A DNA stretch of 64,000 nt from Balanoglossus misakiensis (lineage: Eukaryota; Hemichordata), in contig CM082594.2 of the NCBI GenBank assembly GCA_040954595.2, positions 992,001 to 1,056,000 on the forward strand, read 5' to 3'. The notes below the pieces were generated by a model. It made no database searches. It was not told the origin of the DNA and was given only the letters and a program-made list of their open reading frames with translations. Below, piece by piece: positions 57,727-64,000 of this stretch (positions within the stretch are counted from its first letter, which is position 1; each line of letters opens with the position of its first letter). The position numbers were made by a program, and so were the translations under genes.

Positions 57727-58550
57727 GGGACCATTCAGTTTTTACGGTGGGGGAGGCTGGCAAAATCCAGGGGTCACTTAAATTTTGAAATCCAAAAGAG
57801 GGAGTCATCTTTTTTTCAAACGTTTAGGGGGAGGTCATATACATGTACCCACCGATGCTAACTTTGAGTGGAGTGGCAACAGTAAAATTGGTCCTTTCAA
57901 ACATTGAGATAATTTGCTTTTGACTTCATTAAAATGCATCTTTGAGCTACATATTTTACAAAGTTTTCTTATGTGGAAGGGGGACATCCCCTCCCACACC
58001 CATCCTCTTATTTCTTCGCCACATATAGTGTACCAGGGCAGAATACTTGCCATCCCACCCCCACTGATGTTAACTTTGAGTGGCAAAAGTCAAATTTGTC
58101 CTCCCCAACATTAAGTTAATTTGCCTTTGAGTTCATTAAAATGCATTAATTGTATTTTACAAAATTGTCCTACGTACACCCACCCCTTCCACTTTTCTTG
58201 TTTTACCAATTCTACCAACTATTGTATTGACGTGTCCTTTTAATTTATCCATAGACTTCTTTATTGCAACGCTATACTATTATACACTTCAAATTATAAA
58301 TTTCTTTAAGAAATTTAGAATTGAGGTGTGAGGAGACCCTTTACCTTTATTGCATACAGTCAGTGTACATAAGATAAGGATGGCGAATGTTTTCGGGGTG
58401 GGAGGAGGGTCATCATATTTTGGTCCTGTCAAAGGGGGGGGGGGGTCATCATTGTTTTGGTCCTGGTTGAAGGGGGTGTCGGCCAGATTTTGAAAACCAA
58501 TGACACAAACTTTTGCCCCCCCCCCCCCTCCACCAAAACTGAACAGGCCC
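57727..58550. mobile_element. 824-bp TTA-flanked inverted-repeat element, Harbinger-like
   Basis: Termini are GGGACCATTCAGTTTTTACG and, inverted, GGGCCTGTTCAGTTTTGGTG; TTA lies on both sides (57724-57726, 58551-58553). The mirrored site in the left arm (about 33783-33800) lacks it. Inside are long G and C runs (58434-58445, 58517-58528), and no transposase. A 3-bp TTA/TAA duplication with GGG-starting ends is typical of PIF/Harbinger MITEs. Other copies: 41502-42250, 18775-19495, 2045-2240. Confidence 0.75.
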
Positions 58551-59846
58551 TTACTAAAGGACGTCAATGTCTGTTTACAGTCAAATGCATTGCCATCAGA
58601 AAAAAAAATGCAAACAATTTCTTATGTTTGTAGTACGCACTTTTTGTATATCTGTAAACTGTGTCTCAGTTGTGAAATTCTAAGGAAATTTGTTCCTTGG
58701 GTAGAATAAAGGATTCTTAAACAAACTTAGTCACGAAAGCTAAATGGTTACCTCAGAGAAACTGTGTTAAATTTGGTCATCATTGTTTTAAATCACACAA
58801 GACATTCCCACAGCTAAGTTACTGCAGCAGTCAGTTTCAACTCAGCTTGCAAATTGAGATCATGTCTTGTGTTCATCGAGACTGTCTGTAGTCGAGTTGA
58901 CAGTCACTACAACTGTATTGCAAATATGGCAGGGTTGGGCAACTCTTCTTATTTGCATTTGAACACCTTTTCTGTTTGCGTCAAAATGATGAATAATGTT
59001 TCGTTTTCAAGAATGCCTTAATATGGGCACCCAAAACAAGACAACTGCATTGCAAATGACATTTTCATTCAACTCTCCTGGGTACCTAAAACAATTTCAA
59101 CATGGTTGACATGGCAATATTAGACAACTGTTCTAATTTGCATAATCCAAAATGGCCGCCAAATTTCTCTAACATGTTAATTTCCCATATTTGTCTTAAA
59201 TGGTGTGTAATATCGAATTTGCAGGGTTTCCATTAATATGGGTACCTAAAACAATTTCAACATGGTTGACATGGCAATATTAGACAACTGCTCTAATTTG
59301 CATAATTCAAACACCTGCTGGATAATTTAACTTTTGCCATTCTTGTCCCATGATTGTATGTATTATATCTCATAACAGGCAATTAAGTGTGCTAATTGTC
59401 AAGCCAATCTTAATTCTTCATCTGCACCACAAATCAGATGCAAGGTTTAGGACTGGGAGTGTATGTGGGAGCAGCATATAGGGGCCTACAGGTATCTTTA
59501 ATGGCAAGTCCTCGGTTAAAGCCAGAAGGTTTTCAGGTTGTAGGCCTCTATTGTATCTGCAACAGTTTCTATCACCTCCATCCCACTGGCCGGCACCAGA
59601 GGGGGGGGGGGGGTACTTCAAAATTTTTCGGATGGTAGTCTCTCGCCCCAGTCGATAACATCAACACGTGTAAATGCCCAAAACCCGACCTATTTGTATT
59701 ATAAGTCAAATTTTCTGGTCATTTACCCCAAGTTTTTCTTAAAGACTACATACCTATACACCTTTGTATGGGAGAACACATCCCCCACCCCCCTGCCAAC
59801 ACTAATTGGACAACTTTATTCTTGTTATACTTCTTTATAAGTCTAA

Positions 59847-59920
59847 ATGTTCAGTAAGAAAAGGCAACAAGTTATTGAAGCTGCTGACCATGGAAACTAT
59901 GATGAAGTATATTTTTTTCC
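59847..59920 (+). pseudogene. Ankyrin-like short frame at the right outer tip
   Basis: ATG at 59847 starts MFSKKRQQVIEAADHGNYDE, matching the beginning of an ankyrin repeat (LIEAA..GNYDEV). TTCTTTATAAG upstream could serve as a splice acceptor and GAA|GTATAT as a donor, so this may be a coding exon whose 5' exon lies at the inner arm end 9 kb away. Only one partial repeat is visible, so the assignment is tentative. Confidence 0.3.
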
Positions 59921-60030
59921 TAGCTGTACATGTACAGTATAATTGGCCCAATGTACCAATTGGAGATGTGTGCCTTACAAGCAACACAGGTTGTATATCC
60001 AAGCCTTGTCTGTTGGCACTATGAAGGGTA

Positions 60031-60276
60031 TTGGAAGAATGTCTCTGCTGGCCACTTTGGCCAGCCACTTTTGGCCAGCAGACTATCAAAAGGGTCAAGA
60101 AAATAGCCCTAAAAGGTATGGCACTGTATGCAAATCTAGTGCAGGAGTGGATTGATACATTTCCCATCACTGTACATGCATCATCCTGTATGGATGATAT
60201 GTACTCTAGCATTATGTACCAGATAAAAATGGTCAAAATTGCAAAAAAAGGAGATGAAACTCCCACTGTCCTTTAA
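60031..60276 (+). CDS. Open frame of unknown function, doubtful
   Basis: An 81-codon frame; its second half (ALYANLVQEWIDTFPITVHA) reads like protein, but there is no supporting splice site or family match. A hairpin of CTGGCCACTTTGGCCAG and CTGGCCACTTTTGGCCAG lies at its start (60048-60083). The first codon is not ATG. Confidence 0.15.
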   Translation: MEECLCWPLWPATFGQQTIKRVKKIALKGMALYANLVQEWIDTFPITVHASSCMDDMYSSIMYQIKMVKIAKKGDETPTVL

Positions 60277-60509
60277 CGCAATCCATAGATAAAGAGACAA
60301 CATGTTCAGGCATTGGATCTAAACATGGTGGATACTGACGAGGGTGTGGTGAATGATGGTGAATCCCTGGATGTTTTGAGGTTGGAATTCTGAAAAGGAT
60401 TCCCATCGTGAGATTGAGGAACAGGATGATGCAGAGGGGCTGGCTCTTTGTGACTCCTATCAGTGGGGATAGACATATATTTGGGATACAGAGGTTGCAC
60501 TTCCTTGCT

Positions 60510-61090
60510 TCATGATTAGTACGGTAACACTGCCAAATTTGCAACACAGTTGTATTGTTAAAGGTACCCATATGAATGTGCTAATCCTGAAAATACGATA
60601 TTGCGCATCATTTTGGGAAACATGGCAAAATTTCACTTTTAGTGGTGATTGGCGGCCATTTTTGATTATGCAAAATAGAAAAGTTGCCAAACACTGCCAT
60701 ACTTGCAATACATAACCAATATGGATGCAAATCCTGAAATTTTAGATATTACACATAATTTTGAGAAAAAAGGGCCAAGTTTTATTTTAGAGAAGGTATT
60801 TGGCGGCCATTTTTGATCATGCATATTAGAAGAATTGTCCATCATTGCCATTTTGGCAACTCAGCTGGAATAGGTCTAGGCTCCCATATGAATGCCAATA
60901 AGCAAAAAACTTCATAGGAAAGAAAATTTCTAGGTAGGAAAATTTTGACTCAACTTCTGGTTCTAATAATAGGTGTAAGGATGTGATCGTTTGATTTTGC
61001 AACATTTTACAATTTCAAGCTGTGTGTCTTTAACAGTTGTTGTTGTAGGGACAAATGGCTCAAACCATTCATCTGACAATATAGCACTAC
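60510..61090. repeat. Extra fragment of arm-type sequence outside the right tip
   Basis: 60510-60900 holds two to three units of the 157-bp tandem (GGCGGCCATTTTTGATTATGC) in left-arm orientation. 60955-61090 (TTTGCAACATTTTACAATTT, CATTCATCTGACAATATAGCAC) matches right-arm sequence near 57580-57720. A mosaic of two pieces of the same repeat system lying beyond the inverted repeat. Confidence 0.55.
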
Positions 61091-61274
61091 ACATTGTGCA
61101 GTACCTTTGACAATGCTTGGAACAATGTTGCAACAAAGCTTTGTGTTGAAGCTTGCTACAAGACTTGGCGTGCTGAAGCCTCTTATACTAGTCTTAGTTG
61201 AACCTCAGCTGTAACTACGTTTGTGAAACCTTAACATTCAAATCTTTGGCCAAAGTTAGGGTTGCAAAGCTTCT

Positions 61275-62652
61275 TCAAAGTTTTGTGAACCTCAACAATG
61301 CTTTTCTATAGAAACCTTTAAACATGCGGGGGGGGGAGGGGGGGACACCAACATCGTAGTCAGTGAGGTCATCTATGGTGGTGGGCGCGTCTTCCACTCG
61401 GCACTCCTCTGCGCACGCTTGGGGGATAAAAAATGCATCAAAAACCCCTGGCGCGTCCTCGCTCGGCTCCTCCCACCCCTGGAAGACGCACAGGCGCTTC
61501 ATCATCACCATGGACTCCGGTGAACAAAAGGATTCCGTAGGGATCCGTCCAGGTCCGCCCCTGCGGATAAAGAAGTCTAGCAGGTCGGGTATTTCATTTC
61601 CTGGACCACACAGCCAGTATAGGTGAGTTTCTCTAACGCCTCCACCGCGTCCCGCTCGCGGAATACTTCCGGCTTCTCAGTAAAAATAACTGGAAGGTGG
61701 CACTGAAAGGCATGTTTCTTCAGTTTGCGCGTGGACCTCCGGCATCCCGGTAACGGACATGGAGAAGGGCCTGATGAGTAATGTGGAACAGAGGATAGGG
61801 GGCTCCTTCGGGCCGGCCTGGCGCTCCTCCAGCGGCGTTCGTCTTCTTTGGGCGGTTCCAGCGTCGGATACCGGATCGTTGATCGACGTCTGGGGCTGAG
61901 ATCTCCCCAGCGTGAAAAGGATGGTCGTTCACGGGAAGGTGGGCGGTCCCGCCTTTCCTCCCGAGAACGCTCCGGTCGCGGCGACCGGGTTAGGGATGTG
62001 GACCTAGTAGGGCTGCCGGGGTGGTGTCGAAGTTCCCAGGGGATTAGATATTCCCCCGCCTCCAACTTCGCCTCCAGCTCCAATGGGTTGATCAGTGACT
62101 GCAGCGGCAGCGTTTCTTGGCGTGGGGGTGATGGCTCCTGCAGCAGCCGTTGGTTTCCCCCGTCTCTCGCTACTGCTATTGGGGTGATACACGGGTGCGG
62201 GGTGGGTCTGGCCCTTCCGACACCTCCATCGCCTGGTCCTTGTCGCCACCGAGTACCTGTTTTTCCAGCTGCGGATCCCGGAAGATGCTCAAAGTTTCCT
62301 CCAGGTCGTCAGCTGCGGTGGTGGTTCTTTTGGGCTCTTGCGGGGAGATATGGCCAACGAATCCCCCACGTACGCGGCCTGGATTGAACTCCCGAGGTAG
62401 TGTGCAGGTTTTTATGGCTGCGTCGGATGGTACGGGCAGGTTGGCTTCGGTCTTTTCCTTCCCGTATACATGCATGGCCTCCTCCCGTACCGTGGACATC
62501 CATCCTATGTCGCCTAGAACCGTGGCTACTTGACAGTTCTCACGGAGCATCAGGAACATTGTATCCTCGTCTACACCAAGTTGCCTCAGTTCGGGGGATG
62601 ACACTGATGGGGTCCAACAGTTTCCCTCGGCCGCAGCGATAGCGAATCTCAT
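61275..62652 (-). pseudogene. ORF downstream of Gypsy pol, frameshifted, SR-rich with a Cys/His cluster
   Basis: Starts at ATG 62652, about 130 bp after the pol stop, and runs 158 codons to 62176 (acidic middle part: ADDLEETLSIFRDPQLEKQ). Protein-like coding then continues in a second frame from about 62180 to 61577, with an arginine/serine-rich stretch (RSREERRDRPPSRERPSFSR) and CPLPGCRRSTRKLKKHAFQC followed by HLPVIF, a compact C-x4-C-x9-H-x3-C arrangement. Near 61615 it shifts again and continues (WEEPSEDAPGVFDAFFIPQA) to about 61320, where a C/G run follows. Same strand and order as pol, so it sits where env or an accessory ORF lies in Gypsy-type elements. No signal peptide or membrane span, so it is not env-like. 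Function unknown. Confidence 0.55.
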
Positions 62653-62782
62653 CTAATTCGAGTTGTCTGGAATCCATTCTGGGGACAAAAAGAAAAGAAA
62701 GAAAATTAACGGTTAGTGGGTCCTCGCCTGTGACGAGTCATAGCCCTACCCGATGGCATTTTCTCCTTTTCCCTGTGTTCCC
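62653..62782 (-). promoter_or_regulatory. Possible splice acceptor before the downstream ORF
   Basis: On the minus strand CTTTCTTTTCTTTTTGTCCCC ends in AG directly before AATGGATTCC at about 62678. A pyrimidine tract plus AG between pol and the next ORF suggests that the downstream ORF is expressed from a spliced RNA. Confidence 0.45.
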
Positions 62783-64000
62783 TTAATCGTCGATCCCCTC
62801 CCCCTCGCAGTTCGGACAGTGGAAGGGATCAGTCGAGTTGACCTGCTTTTGGGTGAGATTGACGCATGTGCTGTGGAACCAGTCGTAACAGATGTCACAC
62901 TGGACCATCAGCTTCCCTGTGTCCGGCCCACGGCAGATACAGTAGGTCTGTTCCCGGTTTTTGTCCTGCGGATCATGATCCCCACCCTTTAGGGGCAGTG
63001 ACCTCTTGAATTTAACTATCCAGCTGGGCAGTTGCGCTTCCCTACACAACCTTATTCTGTCGTGGTTCGCGGTGGCGATGCATCTCGGAAGTTTCACTCG
63101 GTACAAATATGGCGATAATTTCGCTATCACTATTCCTGGTCCTTTCCATGGGGGGCTCAGTTTTTTACATTTCCCTCTTACCGTCACTGAGTCCAGAAGG
63201 TAGACGGGATCTCCGACTTCATATGAACGGAGTCGGGCCTTCAAGTCGTAGTCCCGCTTCATTCTTTCCTGGGTGACCTGCAGTTTTTCCTGAGCGAGGT
63301 CATGGGCTTCTTTGATGGCGCTCCCCAGGCTGCTCACATATTCTTCATGGTCTTGGGCTGGCGTTGGTTTCCCGAAGACCAGGTCGGCCGGTTGGTTCAC
63401 TTCCCGCCCCAGCATAAGGCAATTAGGTGTGAATCCAGTATTTCTGTTTACGGAGGTCCGAATGGCTCCGGCGATTTGGGGTAGGAATTTGTCCCACTCG
63501 TTCTGTTTGCATCCATGAGGGTCCGGTTTTGCCGCTCCATCTGGCTGTTCGCGGAACAGCTGACTTTCGAAATTACTGCCTCTATCTGTGAATATCTCGA
63601 ATGGCCATCCGAATCGAGAAAAGAATTCCCCTACAGCTGCCTTAGCGGTTGCCTCTGCCGTTTGGGTAGGCAGTGGAATGCACTCTACCCACTTGATGAA
63701 TTGGTCGACCATGACTAGGATATATTCGTTTTTTCGGGGTGTCCGGGGCAGTGGTCCAAGGAAGTCCAGATGTACCCTTTCCATAGGTGATCCCACGTGG
63801 TATCGGGTCAGAGGGCACCTCGCATGTCGCTGTGGTTTCTTGTGCTTGTTGCAGTCGTGGCACGAGGCTACGTAGCTGCGTACATCATCTGCCATCCGAT
63901 GCCAGTGGTACTTCATTTGGAGTCTGGCCAGCGTCCGTTGCACGCCCTGATGTCCCGCTGAGGGGATCGCATGGTTCAGTTCGATTACTTCCGATATCAT
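62783..64000 (-). pseudogene. pol: Gypsy pol 3' part: integrase with C-terminal PHD finger, internally broken
   Basis: In the 405 residues visible from the window edge: HHCC zinc-binding region (H10, H17, C47, C50); catalytic core with D79 (VHLDFLGPL) and D139 (FTDRGSNFES), 59 residues between; then a lesion. Between residues 149 and 175 the frame differs from the family, the segment carrying the expected third acidic residue lies in another frame, and some 20 residues are missing, so the D,D35E triad is broken. After it: QNEWDKFLPQIAGAIRTSVN, a GPY/F-type module (PPWKGPGIVIAKLSPYLYRV, 270-310), and at the end a C4HC3 PHD finger: C354, C356, C368, C371, H376, C379, C395, C398, with W374 in DWFHSTC. 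PHD fingers of this BPTF-like type bind histone H3 tails trimethylated at Lys4. RT and RNase H lie beyond the window. Confidence 0.88.

Larger units (their letters stand above)
50663..59986. repeat. Right arm of the giant inverted repeat
   Basis: Reverse-complement partner of 32248-44390. The outer end is GTGTGCCTTACAAGCAACA at 59986, the inner end ATTGAGCATGCGC at 50663. It lacks the foldback element and instead carries the 824-bp element at 57727-58550. Apart from the first-exon and tip sequences I find no gene in 51140-59840. The sequence is A/T-rich with short chance ORFs. Confidence 0.88.

Noticed and set aside
32230-60010. Polinton/Maverick-type giant transposon
   Set aside because: Size and inverted ends would fit, but no polymerase B, integrase, ATPase or protease genes are in the interior.
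59835-60266. 143-codon minus-strand ORF
   Set aside because: It lies antisense to the tip of the inverted repeat and the ankyrin-like frame and contains no domain; a shadow frame.
62783-64000. Intact integrase gene, as the long open frame suggests
   Set aside because: The third catalytic acidic residue is out of frame and about 20 residues are deleted, so the frame is open only by compensation.

Overview
This window is eukaryotic and dominated by repeats. It looks like genomic DNA from a marine invertebrate. I base that on several things: Penelope-like, Ty3/Gypsy and CR1/L2-type retroelement remnants; many long C or G homopolymers; abundant ACATGTACATGT-type sequence; GT-AG introns in short candidate genes; and a 10.8-kb satellite. 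An invertebrate deuterostome (amphioxus or hemichordate type) would fit, but the sequence does not settle the species. There are no operons, rRNAs, tRNAs or CRISPR arrays.

Layout, left arm of the window. At 1-1208 there is a broken Penelope-like reverse transcriptase, cut off by a unit with inverted minisatellite ends (1209-2885). At 2886-8320 there is a block of roughly 80-bp tandem repeats with two copies of an A/T-rich core. A third copy lies inverted at 19955-21143. Two insertions in the block have readable target-site footprints (3371-3747 and 6863-7821). At 10402-14120 lies the 5' half of a Gypsy element: LTR, tRNA-Leu primer-binding site, gag, protease and the very start of RT. It is followed by a CR1/L2 3' end (14482-15058) and a small decayed multi-exon gene with a poly(A) signal (15053-16454).

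Centre. At 21461-32240 there is a satellite whose monomers come in discrete length classes (74, 78, 82, 87 bp and a short about 45-bp form), with higher-order blocks of 1198, 1033 and 951 bp. Directly next to it starts a giant imperfect inverted repeat, about 32248-59986 (27.7 kb). Its arms are roughly 8.3 kb (after removing a 3.9-kb insertion) and 9.3 kb, and its single-copy-like spacer is 6.3 kb. Both inner arm ends carry the same outward-facing promoter-like sequence with a candidate first exon. Both outer tips carry the same short ankyrin-like reading frame. The spacer holds exons of a secreted protein and a pentraxin-like exon remnant. The left arm is interrupted by a 3.9-kb foldback element with 1.3-1.4-kb inverted arms and a 6-bp target duplication. 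The right arm is interrupted by an 824-bp TTA-flanked element.

Right end. At about 60510-61090 there is another stray piece of arm sequence. From about 61275 to the window end, on the minus strand, lies the 3' half of a Gypsy element. Its integrase carries a complete C-terminal PHD finger and is followed by a further, frameshifted ORF with an SR-rich segment and a cysteine/histidine cluster.

Nothing here is a clear intact host gene. The most unusual items are the 27.7-kb inverted repeat with mirrored promoters, the foldback element inside it, the length-laddered satellite, and the integrase-PHD fusion.
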